Below are positions 52,384 through 61,740 of a DNA stretch of 64,000 nt, piece after piece. The stretch is from Dethiosulfatarculus sandiegensis. GTDB taxonomy: Bacteria > Desulfobacterota > Desulfarculia > Desulfarculales > Desulfarculaceae. The notes beneath the pieces are model-generated. The model saw only the letters and a program-made list of their open reading frames with translations, ran no database searches and had not been told where the DNA came from. Positions within the stretch are counted from its first letter, which is position 1. Every line of letters begins with the position of its first letter. Both the position numbers and the translations under genes were made by a program. The stretch covers positions 62,001 to 126,000 of the forward strand of contig NZ_AZAC01000056.1 in assembly GCF_000931935.2 (NCBI RefSeq), in the 5' to 3' direction.

Positions 52384-53559
52384 ATGCAAAAGCCGCTACT
52401 CATACACCGCTACCTGTTTAAGGAAATGATCACGCCATTCTTTTTAAGCATGGCCGTGGCCACTTTTATCCTGCTCCTGGCCAAAATAGTGGAATTGACC
52501 GACATGGTGGTCACCAGGGGGGTTGGCATGGGAGTGGTGGCTCGTCTTTTGCTCTACGCCATGCCCTATTTCTTTGTTTTTACCGTGCCCATGGCCACCC
52601 TTTTAGGGGTTTTGCTGGGCTTTTTGCGCCTTTCTTCAGATAACGAGATCATAGCTCTCAGGGCTGCCGGGGTGAGTCTGCGATCTCTTTTACCTCCTGT
52701 GGCCGCCCTGGCCCTTTTGGCCTGGATGCTTACCCAGGGGCTTTCCCTGTGGGTTTTGCCCTGGGGGCACAATCAGTTTGAAAACGTGGTCTTTGAGGTG
52801 GCTCATTCCAGGGCGGATCTGGCTTTGAGGGAGAGGGTCTTCTTAGATTCCTTCGGCAAAATGACCATGTATGTAAACCGCCTGCCCGGTGAAAGGCTTA
52901 TGCAGGATATCTTCATTGTGGATGAAAGGGATCCTGAAAAGGTGAACACCGTGGTTGCCAAAAGGGGCAGGTTGTTTCCGGGCAAAGACGGTCATATCAT
53001 CCTGAGGCTGTATGAGGGCACCATGCACGGGGTGGACAGCTCCCTGCGTTCGGCCAGAAACGCCAGCTTTAAAACCTATGATATACAGCTGGAAACCGGA
53101 TCCATTGGCCAGGCCCAGCGGCAGGGCAAGCACAGAAAAGAGATGTACCTGGGCGAGCTCTTGTCCGCCATGGACCAAAATGTCAATGACGATCGCCAAC
53201 ACAACTTGTTGGACATGGAGTTCCAACAGCGTTTTTCCTATCCATTCTCCTGCCTGGTGATGGCCTTGATCGCCCTTCCCCTGGGCACCCACTGGCAGGG
53301 TGGACGCTCCTGGGGAGTGATTGCCGCTTTGGCGGTGTTTTTAGTCTATTACCTCATGCTTTCCCTGGCTTGGTCCCTGGGTGACACCGGATACTATCCT
53401 CCCAAAATAGGGGTGTGGATGCCGAATCTCACCTTTGGGGTCTTGGGCTTTTTAATGTTCAAGGCTGAAGTCAGGGAGAAACCTTTGCCCATTTTAGACG
53501 CCCTGGGCAACCTTCCTGCTCTTATCATGTCCAAACACACAAAAGATGCGGAAGAATAA
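52384..53559 (+). CDS. lptF: LptF/LptG-family lipopolysaccharide export permease
   Basis: 391 residues. Three N-terminal TM helices with the LptF signature LIHRYLFKEMITPFFLS and FFVFTVPMATLLGVLLGF followed by DNEIIALRAAGVSL; a periplasmic jellyroll about 135-290 (IFIVDERDPEKVNTVVAKRG, LRLYEGTMHG); three C-terminal TM helices. It moves LPS from the inner membrane to the periplasmic bridge with LptB. The usual partner lptG is not adjacent; the next gene is a thioredoxin. LptF versus LptG is a judgement from the N-terminus. Confidence 0.85.
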   Translation: MQKPLLIHRYLFKEMITPFFLSMAVATFILLLAKIVELTDMVVTRGVGMGVVARLLLYAMPYFFVFTVPMATLLGVLLGFLRLSSDNEIIALRAAGVSLRSLLPPVAALALLAWMLTQGLSLWVLPWGHNQFENVVFEVAHSRADLALRERVFLDSFGKMTMYVNRLPGERLMQDIFIVDERDPEKVNTVVAKRGRLFPGKDGHIILRLYEGTMHGVDSSLRSARNASFKTYDIQLETGSIGQAQRQGKHRKEMYLGELLSAMDQNVNDDRQHNLLDMEFQQRFSYPFSCLVMALIALPLGTHWQGGRSWGVIAALAVFLVYYLMLSLAWSLGDTGYYPPKIGVWMPNLTFGVLGFLMFKAEVREKPLPILDALGNLPALIMSKHTKDAEE

Positions 53560-53757
53560 TCCAGCCCGGTTGGTGGCCCCGGAGCGTTTCATCCGGGGAA
53601 AACGCAAAAATTTTCGGCAGCGTGCTTGAGTGGGGTTTAATTTAAGCCCTTTTTTGTGTTTTTTTCCGGTTCATGCCTGGCATTTCCATGTACGAACTTT
53701 ATTATTAGTAAAAGAGTCTTTGATTCCCCTGAAACAATTGCATAAGAGGAGTCAGTT

Positions 53758-54192
53758 ATGGGTAACGGTGAAAATGTGGTATGCCCCGGATGCCAGAGCA
53801 TAAACAATGTACCTGGTGAAAAGCTGGGCGACGCGCCTAAATGCGGCAACTGCGGGGAACCGATTTTGGACGCCAAACCGGTTGAATTGGATGAAGGCGG
53901 TTTTGAGCGGCACAAGACCAAAGAGACCCTGCCTTTTTTGGTGGATTTTTACGCTCCCTGGTGTGGACATTGCCGCCAGATGTCGCCCAATTTTGATAAG
54001 GCGGCCGAGACAATGGCCCCTGATATCAGGTTTGCCAAGGTGAGCACCGAAGCCGCCCAGGCGCTGGCCGGAAAGCTGGGCATTAAAAGCATCCCCACTT
54101 TGGTGCTTTTCAAAGGCGGCAAGGAACTGGCCAGGAATTCCGGGGTTATGGATCCGGACGCTATTGTGAAATGGGTTAAAGGAAATCTCTAG
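53758..54192 (+). CDS. Thioredoxin 2-like (TrxC-type) protein
   Basis: 144 residues. An N-terminal zinc site with Cys 9, 12, 29, 32 (CPGC...CGNC), as in TrxC, then a thioredoxin fold with active site WCGHC (68-72) instead of the usual WCGPC, and the cis-Pro in IKSIPTLVLFK. The His variant makes a more oxidising, PDI-like redox site. Cytoplasmic disulfide reductase or isomerase, perhaps for oxidative stress. Confidence 0.87.
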   Translation: MGNGENVVCPGCQSINNVPGEKLGDAPKCGNCGEPILDAKPVELDEGGFERHKTKETLPFLVDFYAPWCGHCRQMSPNFDKAAETMAPDIRFAKVSTEAAQALAGKLGIKSIPTLVLFKGGKELARNSGVMDPDAIVKWVKGNL

Positions 54193-54198
54193 CAGTTT

Positions 54199-54226
54199 GC
54201 CGCTCTGCCGGATAAGGCAGGGCGGC
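54199..54226. terminator. Hairpin between convergent thioredoxin and cysteine-rich genes
   Basis: An 11-bp stem GCCGCTCTGCC / GGCAGGGCGGC (one G-T pair) with a 6-nt loop. No T-run follows, so termination is uncertain. Confidence 0.4.
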
Positions 54227-54267
54227 AGGCCTCTAAAACCCGAAAAGTCAAGGAAACGAGTTTCCGT

Positions 54268-54804
54268 TCAGCAGGCCAGGGAGATGAAGTCTTTTTCCAG
54301 GTCTCTGTGCATAACTAACAACTTGTCCAGGGATTTAATCAGCCCTCTTTCTTTGCCCCACAGCATGCGGCTTATGATTTCTTCCTGGTCTGAGCATATG
54401 AACCAGCTGCAGATAAAGGGACGCCGGTTTCTGGGAATGGAGCATCCCCGGGGCGTCAGGTAGCAACAGGGCTCATCCAGTCCTTTTCTGGTCTGTCTGC
54501 GGGGAGCCTTATCTTGACTCAGTTGTATGTAAAGCAGGTCTGAGAAGTCGTAGTAGATGTTTTTGGCCAGGCAACAAACTCCCAGGCAATCGGGGCAGGT
54601 TCGTTGACAGAGTTTTTCCATGAGCTTGTCCAGCTTGTTCATCTCTTCGGCCATGGCCATGGCCGAGGCCTTCAGATTCTCCATTCCCTTCAGGGCGGGA
54701 TCGTTTACAAGCTTGAACAGAGATTGGTTGACTGCCTGCCAGGATTCTTCACTGGTCCAGTAAGGCGGCTCTGGTTTTGTATGCATTTCCCGACCAGTCT
54801 TCAA
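54268..54804 (-). CDS. Cysteine-rich protein of unknown function (YkgJ-like metal site?)
   Basis: 178 residues, no signal peptide. Ten Cys are grouped as CPDCLGVCCLAK (about 70-80), PCCYLTPRGCSIP (about 112-122) and FICSWFICS (about 130-140). The CxxCxxxCC...CxxxxxxGC...RPxxC layout resembles the YkgJ/zinc- or iron-chelating family, whose function is unclear. The N-terminus is helical. It has a solitary position convergent to the thioredoxin gene. Confidence 0.65.
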   Translation of the reverse strand: MKTGREMHTKPEPPYWTSEESWQAVNQSLFKLVNDPALKGMENLKASAMAMAEEMNKLDKLMEKLCQRTCPDCLGVCCLAKNIYYDFSDLLYIQLSQDKAPRRQTRKGLDEPCCYLTPRGCSIPRNRRPFICSWFICSDQEEIISRMLWGKERGLIKSLDKLLVMHRDLEKDFISLAC

Positions 54805-55116
54805 ACGGGCGCTGCATCTGGGTGGTCGGGATTCTCTTTGTGGGGAACGGTTTTTCCTTTAAAAAGATCCGCTTGTCCGGCTTGCGTTGTCCGCCAAAGA
54901 TGTAAGTTCAAAAGAAGGTCTTATTAATAAATAGGTTTTAAAAAATCTATTAAGCCATTTTAAGAGAGCCTTGGCAAAACATTTATTTTGCCAAGGCTTT
55001 TGTAACTTTTCAAGTCTGCGTGGCTTGGCGCGTGCGGCATTGGGTCCGAAAAATCCGTCCACACACTGTTCGCAAGCCCTTCCCACGCAAGTTTGCGAAT
55101 ATGCATCAAAAGACTG
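54805..55116. other. Intergenic region with a 13-bp hairpin
   Basis: 312 bp without a convincing gene. AGCCTTGGCAAAA / TTTTGCCAAGGCT (54967-54979 and 54986-54998), followed by TTT on plus, is a terminator-like stem. On minus it lies downstream of the TauE/SafE gene, where it could also end that transcript. Confidence 0.5.
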
Positions 55117-55947
55117 TTAAAAGGCGCTCCAGAACATGCGTACGGCCATGAGCAAAAGAAATATGGCAAAGACTTTTTTGAGCACCGCAGTCGGCATCAG
55201 ATAGGCGATCTTGGCCCCCAAGGGAGCTGTGAGAACGCTTACGCAGGCTACGCCTAAAAGAGCCGGCCATTGTACATACCCCAGGCTGTAGGGCGGCAGG
55301 TTGGGGTCGCCCCAGCCATTGATGATATAACCAATGGCCCCGAATATGGCAATGGGCATTCCGATTGCCGCAGAGGTGGCGATTGCCTTGTGCACCTTTA
55401 CATTACACCAGACCATAAAGGGCACACTCAAGGTGCCTCCGCCGATACCGACCAGACTGGAGACTATGCCGATAATGTTTCCCACACCAAACACCCCCAG
55501 GGTGCCGGGGAGTTGGCGGGTGGCTTTGGGCTTGGCATTCAGGAACATCTGAACAGCCACCAGCAAAAGATAGCAGGCAAAGAAAATTTTTAAAAATTGC
55601 GAGCTGAGATGAGCCGCCAAAACAGATCCCAAAAGCACGCCTATTATAATGCCCGGTGTAATGCGCCCCACCAGCGGCCATTTAACCGCGCCTCTTTTGT
55701 GATGGGCCCGTACACTGGAGGATGAAGTCATGATAATGGCTGCCAGGGAGGTGCCCAGGGCCATATGCATGATTACTTCCTGGTTCATGTTCTGCATGGT
55801 GAAAACAAAGGTAAGGGCGGGCACTACTATAACACCGCCGCCCACACCAAAAAGTCCAGCCAGTACACCGGCCACACAACCGGCTGCGCCATACATTAAA
55901 AGAATTTGCCACAGACCGGCGAATTCGCCGGAAGCCACGGTATCCAA
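55117..55947 (-). CDS. TauE/SafE-family sulfite or organic anion exporter
   Basis: 276 residues, about eight TM helices. Two internally repeated signatures: GVLAGLFGVGGGVIVVPAL near 30 and GIVSSLVGIGGGTLSVPFM near 160, the TSUP family hallmark. Family members export sulfite, sulfoacetate or other small organic anions. Single gene. In a sulfur-metabolising anaerobe a sulfite role is tempting, but nothing next to it confirms the substrate. Confidence 0.88.
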   Translation of the reverse strand: MDTVASGEFAGLWQILLMYGAAGCVAGVLAGLFGVGGGVIVVPALTFVFTMQNMNQEVIMHMALGTSLAAIIMTSSSSVRAHHKRGAVKWPLVGRITPGIIIGVLLGSVLAAHLSSQFLKIFFACYLLLVAVQMFLNAKPKATRQLPGTLGVFGVGNIIGIVSSLVGIGGGTLSVPFMVWCNVKVHKAIATSAAIGMPIAIFGAIGYIINGWGDPNLPPYSLGYVQWPALLGVACVSVLTAPLGAKIAYLMPTAVLKKVFAIFLLLMAVRMFWSAF

Positions 55948-56504
55948 AATACTCCTCCCGATGATTTCTGCGCGTAAAGGCGGCAGTCAAAGGCGACTCG
56001 GAAGAATTCGGTCTCAAAAAAAACCAAAAAAGTCATCCGTGTCGGTAAAGGGGTGATTTCTGATTTTAAAAGCCCATTTATGATACACCTCGATAAAGGT
56101 TTTTCCAGGGGTAATGGTATGATTGAATTTTTGGTTGCTTTATTAGTTAACTATTTAATAATAATAAATATTTATTATCAGCTGTCAGAACGGGGCATAA
56201 TATGGCCCGGCTATTTTGGTCTGCTTTTTAGACCAAATTAACCCATTTTGCGGGTGCTCTATCTCTATCGTCTGTATCCGTACTATTGGCAGGTAAAGGA
56301 ATAGATCAAAGGTTATCTCAGTCTGTTTAAAATTGATTAAGGGTGCATTTCCAAGAGAGTAGTAATCCGTTGAATATAGGTGTGTTGTTTTTTAGAAATA
56401 ATATTGTCAAGTTTTATATGAGGATGGTGAATTAAAATACGGCCGCCGTCTGCTAAAGACGGCGGCCGTCAAGAATATAATTTTAGATTTTGGAGTTAAT
56501 AAGT
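55948..56504. other. AT-rich intergenic region
   Basis: 557 bp, AT-rich, with no supported gene; a 62-codon plus-strand frame at 56053 has no features. The TauE/SafE promoter must lie at its left end, and the Hsp20 terminator is at 56439-56469. Confidence 0.5.
56439..56469 (-). terminator. Terminator of the Hsp20 gene
   Basis: A perfect 12-bp stem ACGGCCGCCGTC / GACGGCGGCCGT with a 7-nt loop, followed on minus by ATTTTAATT. Confidence 0.75.
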
Positions 56505-56954
56505 CTATTCAACTTCAATCTCGATGGCAGTGGAAGATTCCTTGGCCTTTTTGGGTAAAACGATCTTTACAATTCCGTTTTTGTGAGTGGCCTTAAGGCT
56601 TTCCCGGTCTACTTCATCGGGCAGGCGGAAGCTGCGGCTGAATTCACCATAGCGCCTTTCAATTAAATGATAGCCCTTGTGATCTTCTTCAAGTTCTTCT
56701 TTTTTCTCGCCTTTAATGGTCAGCACGTCGCCGTTAAGGCTGATATCAAGCTCTTCGGGCTTAAGCCCGGGAAGCTCAGCCGTGACTTCCAGGCAATCTC
56801 CCTTGTCCGCAAGGTTTACCAGCGGGGAAAAAGACTCCTTAACGCCCGAGAAAGGCAGACTGCCTGGACCCATGAGGGTGTCCCACAAGCCGTCCATTTC
56901 CCGGCGCAAAGATCCGAGGTTACGGAAACTGTTGGCAGGGATAAGCTCGAACAT
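56505..56954 (-). CDS. Hsp20/alpha-crystallin small heat-shock protein
   Basis: 149 residues. An alpha-crystallin domain at about 45-135: CLEVTAELPGLKPEELDISL, DVLTIKGEKKEE, YGEFSRSFRLPDEVD and KATHKNGIVKIVLPK. The C-terminus lacks a clear IxI motif and ends IEIEVE. An ATP-independent holdase. It is divergent from ftsH across 170 bp, a pairing that suggests shared proteotoxic-stress control. GGAGG SD seven to eight nt before the ATG. Confidence 0.92.
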   Translation of the reverse strand: MFELIPANSFRNLGSLRREMDGLWDTLMGPGSLPFSGVKESFSPLVNLADKGDCLEVTAELPGLKPEELDISLNGDVLTIKGEKKEELEEDHKGYHLIERRYGEFSRSFRLPDEVDRESLKATHKNGIVKIVLPKKAKESSTAIEIEVE

Positions 56955-57092
56955 TAGAAACCTCCATAATTGTTATTAACGGTTCATCTCCTTACACACA
57001 AAAAGTTAAGCACCTCCGACAAAGAGTCAACCCCTTCTTGACCAAAAAGATCATCTGTCTTACTGTTTAAAATAAGAGGAATCTGACCCTTG

Positions 57093-57108
57093 ACCGCGGG
57101 CCCGCGGT
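57093..57108. promoter_or_regulatory. 16-bp perfect GC palindrome in the ftsH leader
   Basis: ACCGCGGGCCCGCGGT lies about 20 nt upstream of the chosen TTG start and just before its SD. It could be an operator or an RNA hairpin affecting translation. Confidence 0.4.
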
Positions 57109-57128
57109 ATGACACGGGAGATATTGAT

Positions 57129-58964
57129 TTGGAAAAGAAACACAAATTCTCAATCTGGTATGTGGTTTTCGGCATTTGGTTCGTATTGATACTGAATAAC
57201 CTGATCTACAGTAATATCGGGCCGAAAAACGTCAGCTACAGTGAGTTCCTTAACCTCCTGCGGCAGGACAAGATAGAGGAGATCGCCATTGGTGAAAAGG
57301 TGATCAGCGGGGTTTATCGGGATTCTCAGGGGAAACAAATCCAATTCGATACTGTAAGGGTATCGCCTGAATTGGCCAAGGAGTTGGAGGGGCACAAACT
57401 TAAATTCAGGGGGGAGGTTGAATCCACCTTCCTACGCGTCATTTTTTCCTGGATGGTTCCGATTTTGATTTTCGCTGTGGTTTGGTGGTTCATGCTGAAA
57501 CGCATGAGTCCCGGCCAAGGCGTGATGAATTTCGGGTCCAACCGGGCCAAGATTCACGCTGAGACTGATATAACTACGAATTTTGACGATGTGGCCGGGG
57601 TTGATGAAGCCAAGGAAGAGTTGGAAGAGATCGTTAATTTCCTGAGGGAGCCGGAGAAATATACCGCCTTGGGCGGACGCATGCCCAAAGGCGTGTTATT
57701 GGTGGGTCCGCCGGGTACGGGCAAGACCCTTTTAAGCCGGGCTGTGGCCGGTGAGGCCGGGGTCTCCTTTTTTTCCATCAGCGGATCGGAGTTTGTGGAG
57801 CTTTTTGTCGGAGTGGGGGCCTCCAGGGTGAGGGAGCTTTTCAGCCAGGCCAGGGAAAAGGCTCCTTGCATTGTTTTTATCGATGAATTGGACGCCTTGG
57901 GCAAAGCCAGGGGCATGTCTTCCATGGGCGGCCACGACGAGCGCGAGCAGACGCTGCAACAGCTCTTGGTGGAGATGGATGGATTCGATCCCAGGGTGGG
58001 GGTTATTATAATGGCCGCCACCAACCGGCCCGAGATTCTGGACCCGGCCTTGATGCGCGCGGGTCGTTTTGACAGACAGGTCTTGGTGGATAAACCGGAC
58101 CTTAACGGCCGCATAGCCATATTAAAGGTCCATGCCGCAAGGATAACCATGGCTGAGGACGTGGACTTAAAGGTCCTGGCCCAGCGCACCCCGGGACTTT
58201 CCGGCGCGGACCTGGAGAACATCCTTAATGAAGGCGCTTTACTGGCAGCCCGGGCGGGACGCACTGAAGTGACCATGACCGACCTGGAGAACGCTGTCGA
58301 CCGCATAATAGGCGGGTTGGAAAAGAAAAACCGGGTGATAAACGCCCATGAGAAAAAGGTGGTGGCCTACCATGAAAGCGGCCACGCCCTGGTGGCGGCC
58401 CTTACTCCGAAGGCGGACCAGGTTCACAAGATAAGTATAGTCCCCAGGGGCATAGCCGCGTTGGGCTATACGGAGCAAAGACCCACCGAGGACCGCTATC
58501 TGATGACCAAAACCGAGCTTTTGGGAAGGTTGGATGTACTGTTGGGCGGCAGGGTGGCGGAAAAGGTCACCTTTGGCGAGGTGAGCACCGGGGCGGGCAA
58601 TGACCTGAAGCGGGCAACAGATCTGGCCAGGGCAATGCTTTCCGAATACGGCATGGGCGAGACTCTGGGGCCGGCCACTTTCACCCGTCGCAATCAACCG
58701 GTGTTTTTCCCTTCTGATGCAGGGGGGATCGCTCCCGCGGCGCAGGAATTCAGTGAGAGCACTTCAGCGGCCCTGGATAAGGAGCTTTTGAGCCTTTTGC
58801 AACAAAGGCAGGACCGGGTCGTCAAGCTGCTTTCAGCCAATAAGGATCTTTTGGAAAAGGTGGCTGAACGGCTTTTGGAAGAAGAGGTGCTGGAAGGCAC
58901 TGAGTTCATGGCCATGGTGGAAAAAGACGGCCGAAATATTGAGGAGGATGCCAAGGAAGTATAA
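57129..58964 (+). CDS. ftsH: ATP-dependent zinc metalloprotease FtsH
   Basis: 611 residues from TTG at 57129, which has GGGAG nine nt upstream and gives the usual FtsH start MEKKHKFSIWYVV; the frame remains open upstream. TM1 about 8-28, periplasmic loop, TM2 about 105-125. AAA domain: GPPGTGKT, VFIDELDAL, and the second region of homology ATNRPEILDPALMRAGRFDR. Protease domain: HESGH zinc site near 415, with the third ligand Asp in GAGNDLKRAT. It degrades membrane and regulatory proteins. Divergent from the Hsp20 gene. Confidence 0.93.
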   Translation: MEKKHKFSIWYVVFGIWFVLILNNLIYSNIGPKNVSYSEFLNLLRQDKIEEIAIGEKVISGVYRDSQGKQIQFDTVRVSPELAKELEGHKLKFRGEVESTFLRVIFSWMVPILIFAVVWWFMLKRMSPGQGVMNFGSNRAKIHAETDITTNFDDVAGVDEAKEELEEIVNFLREPEKYTALGGRMPKGVLLVGPPGTGKTLLSRAVAGEAGVSFFSISGSEFVELFVGVGASRVRELFSQAREKAPCIVFIDELDALGKARGMSSMGGHDEREQTLQQLLVEMDGFDPRVGVIIMAATNRPEILDPALMRAGRFDRQVLVDKPDLNGRIAILKVHAARITMAEDVDLKVLAQRTPGLSGADLENILNEGALLAARAGRTEVTMTDLENAVDRIIGGLEKKNRVINAHEKKVVAYHESGHALVAALTPKADQVHKISIVPRGIAALGYTEQRPTEDRYLMTKTELLGRLDVLLGGRVAEKVTFGEVSTGAGNDLKRATDLARAMLSEYGMGETLGPATFTRRNQPVFFPSDAGGIAPAAQEFSESTSAALDKELLSLLQQRQDRVVKLLSANKDLLEKVAERLLEEEVLEGTEFMAMVEKDGRNIEEDAKEV

Positions 58965-58997
58965 TTTCTCCTTAGTTGGCATTACCGAAGCCTGTCA

Positions 58998-59024
58998 CCC
59001 CTGCCTGCACGGGCAGGGGTTTTT
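58998..59024 (+). terminator. Terminator of ftsH
   Basis: Stem CCCCTGCC / GGCAGGGG with a 6-nt loop, followed by five T. Confidence 0.7.
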
Positions 59025-59165
59025 CTATGATCGCTTTCGGGGGGATTGCCTGGAAAGGAGGTCGTACCTTGGCAAAGCGGTTAATCCTATTGCCGCTTTT
59101 TTACCCAGTAGGGAGAAAAAAGGCCCGGCAAATTACCGTCCGGATTTGCCTTTTGGAATACCCTG

Positions 59166-60185
59166 TCAGGGACTGGTTTCGGCTTGAATGAGTTCCAACA
59201 TCTGCCGGGCTTCATTAAAGGAGGGGTTAAGTTCTATTGACTTAACAAGAACCTCCTTGGCCTTTTGGTATTTATTGGTTTCATAATAAATACGGCCCAG
59301 GTTGTAGTAGATGTTTTCATCCCCGGGATTGACTTTGAGCGCTTTGAGATATTGATCTATGGCCTTTTGATATCGCCCCTGCCTGCGGTAGATAATTCCC
59401 AATGAGTTAAATACATTGGTGGTGTCGGGGTTAAAACTGAGCACCTGCTGCAGGATCTGCTCCGCGTTGTCGTCCATCTGCTTTTCCATGTAGATTTCAG
59501 CGGCATGGTGCATGCTTTTTTCGGCCAGTTTCTTCCGCCCCAGTTTAAGATAACATTCACCCATGCGCTTGTAGGCCCTGGCAAAGTCCTGGTTGATCTT
59601 GGTGGCTCTTCGAAAATACTGGATAGCCTCTTCATAGCGCCCCTGTGCGGTTTTTATGTAGCCCATGTTGTAATAGACTTCCGCATTTTCATGAAGCTTG
59701 AGAACCTTCTGAAAACTGCCAAGGGCATCCTGCCAGCGCTCCTGCTCCATATAGCGCACGCCCTGATTATAGTAACCTTCCACCTTGCGGGTGGTGGGGT
59801 CTGCTTCGCTTTTGAAAATGGCTTCCAGTTTGAGTTGCAGAGTTTTGGGGGCAAGAGGCAAGATTACAATGTCGCTGACTCCCGCCTCACCGGCTTCGAC
59901 CACCTGGTTTTTGGTTATACCCCTGGTAACCAGAATAATTGGTATTTTGCCAAAGTCCGCATCGGCCCGCGCAACCTTTAACAGGCCCAGGCCGTTCATT
60001 TCCTGCATATTCCAGCCCGCGATTATCATATCGCCGCCATTGGTGCAAAGGTGGGCCCAGGCCTGGGTGCCGTTTTCCTTTTCCACAATGGTGCGAAACC
60101 CCATATCTCTTAATATGCGTCTGAGGGTCTGGCGCAGGGTTTTTTCACTGTGGGCCAGGATTATGGTTCCGTTTAAGTCTTCCAC
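59166..60185 (-). CDS. Degenerate receiver domain fused to TPR repeats
   Basis: 339 residues. Residues 1-125 have the CheY fold, but the phospho-acceptor Asp is Gly 56 (IIAGWNM where CheY has SDWNM). The acidic pair is Ala-His (ILAHSEK), and the Lys before the Pro is Leu (VILPLAP). Only the Thr in ILVTRG remains. From about 135 at least five TPR units follow, such as VEGYYNQGVRYMEQERWQDA, AEVYYNMGYIKTAQGRYEEA and ENIYYNLGRIYYETNKYQKA. A phosphorylation-independent docking protein is likely. No chemotaxis or kinase partner is adjacent. Confidence 0.85.
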   Translation of the reverse strand: MEDLNGTIILAHSEKTLRQTLRRILRDMGFRTIVEKENGTQAWAHLCTNGGDMIIAGWNMQEMNGLGLLKVARADADFGKIPIILVTRGITKNQVVEAGEAGVSDIVILPLAPKTLQLKLEAIFKSEADPTTRKVEGYYNQGVRYMEQERWQDALGSFQKVLKLHENAEVYYNMGYIKTAQGRYEEAIQYFRRATKINQDFARAYKRMGECYLKLGRKKLAEKSMHHAAEIYMEKQMDDNAEQILQQVLSFNPDTTNVFNSLGIIYRRQGRYQKAIDQYLKALKVNPGDENIYYNLGRIYYETNKYQKAKEVLVKSIELNPSFNEARQMLELIQAETSP

Positions 60186-60497
60186 GGTTTTTTGGGAATC
60201 TCTCTTGCAGCTATCCAGTTTTTACATGTATTTAAGCTGGTTCGGATGCATTTCTTTTTTAATATTATATAACTCATGGCAGGCGTGCTGTCTTGCTGCT
60301 CAAGGTTTTTTACCTTTATATGGGCCGGACAGATTCCTGGTTGTTAAGTAGTATATTATCTCAGAAAAAAACAAAAGAGCCATAAATCGGCCCGGTAGTT
60401 TTCGCATGTCGGGAAAAAAGCGAATCTAGCCGGGTTGTTTTTACAGTTCTTTTGGGGACCTGCACTTGGCCTGACTTTTTGTGTAAAGGATGTTAAC
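60186..60497. other. Divergent promoter region between the receiver-TPR gene and the MFS-DUF362 pair
   Basis: About 310 bp with moderately AT-rich centre. I see no clear operator, terminator or small gene. Confidence 0.45.
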
Positions 60498-61739
60498 GTG
60501 AATCGCGACCAACGCCGTATGCTGAGAGTGACCTCTTTGGGGCACCTTATCTGTCATTTCAACATGCTGGTTTTTCCGGCCCTGGTTCTGCCCCTTTCCC
60601 ATGGAATGGGCCTGAAACTGGCTCAGGTGCTGGAGCTGTCCTTCTGGATGTATCTGCTTTTCGGGCTCACCGCTTTGCCCTGGGGGTATCTGGCCGACCG
60701 TTTCGGAGGAAAACCTTTACTCTCCCTTTTTTTCCTGGGCTCAAGCCTAAGCGCTCTGGGGGCATGTTTTTTTGTATGGCAGCCTATGATGCTGAGCCTT
60801 TTCCTGGCCGGTCTTGGCTTGTTTGCAGGGATCTATCATCCCGCCGCCCTTGGCCTTATTTCCACCAGGGCCGAAAGGGTGAGTATGGCCATGGGGATTA
60901 ATGGCATGTGGGGCAATCTGGGGCTGGCCCTGGCGCCCTTGGCCGCAGGTTTGGTTAATTGGCTTTGGGGCGTCAAGGCTGCCTTTGCCCTGATAGCCCT
61001 GGTGAATTTTTTCGGTCTGGTTGTACTTTTATTCTTACCTTTTTCATTTGCTGACAAACCCGAAGAGGCCATGAGCGAGGAAAACGGAAAAGGCATTCCC
61101 TGGCCCTTTGTGATTATGCTTCTGGCCATGACGCTTTCCGGCATGGCCTACCGGGGCACAACCTTGATGATGCCCGCCTTTTTTGAATTGAAGGGGCAGG
61201 CCTGGCTTATGGAATTCAGCCTTTTTAAAGGCCTTTCCGGCAATCTTCTGGCTACCCTGTTGTCCTCATTCATCTATCTGGCCGGGATGGCTGCCCAGAT
61301 CGCCGGAGGGATGGTGGGGGAGAGGTTTGAGTCTAAAAAGGCATATTTCACCTTTCACGCCATTGCCGCGCCCTGTGCTCTGTTAAGCGGCTTGGTTTGG
61401 GGAAGCCTTTCAGGCCTCATGGTCATGCTGTATGTCTTCTTTTTACTGGGGATGCAGCCGATTGAAAACACCCTTATTGGCCGTTACACCCCTGCCAGGC
61501 TGCGCCATGCTGCCTTTGGACTGAAGTTTGTACTGGTGTTTGGAGTGGGGTCTTTGGCTGTGAGTCTCATGGGCTACGTGGAAGGCGCCTATGGAGTTGA
61601 GGCTGCTTTTCCGGTCCTTGGGCTGATTTCAATGATGGTTGTTTTGATTGTTTTTTCTCTTTTGCGTAAAAAGAAGCCTGATACCGCTTGCGCAGCAGAC
61701 AAAATTCAAAAGGCCGAGAAGCCGGAATTGCAGGTGTGA
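60498..61739 (+). CDS. MFS transporter coupled to DUF362 gene
   Basis: 413 residues from GTG at 60498, with AAAGGA seven nt upstream; the open frame starts at 60435 but the extension looks non-coding. About 12 TM helices, with MFS loop GYLADRFGGKPLL near 65 and GIYHPAALGLIS, resembling the fosmidomycin-resistance (Fsr)-like or sugar/nitrate-type MFS. The DUF362 start codon lies 1 nt after its stop, so the two are cotranslated and probably act on one process. Substrate unknown. Confidence 0.83.
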   Translation: MNRDQRRMLRVTSLGHLICHFNMLVFPALVLPLSHGMGLKLAQVLELSFWMYLLFGLTALPWGYLADRFGGKPLLSLFFLGSSLSALGACFFVWQPMMLSLFLAGLGLFAGIYHPAALGLISTRAERVSMAMGINGMWGNLGLALAPLAAGLVNWLWGVKAAFALIALVNFFGLVVLLFLPFSFADKPEEAMSEENGKGIPWPFVIMLLAMTLSGMAYRGTTLMMPAFFELKGQAWLMEFSLFKGLSGNLLATLLSSFIYLAGMAAQIAGGMVGERFESKKAYFTFHAIAAPCALLSGLVWGSLSGLMVMLYVFFLLGMQPIENTLIGRYTPARLRHAAFGLKFVLVFGVGSLAVSLMGYVEGAYGVEAAFPVLGLISMMVVLIVFSLLRKKKPDTACAADKIQKAEKPELQV

Positions 61740-61740
61740 T

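Noticed and set aside
56053..56241. 62-codon plus-strand frame in the AT-rich gap
   Set aside because: Composition is as expected by chance in AT-rich DNA and there is no convincing SD or homology.
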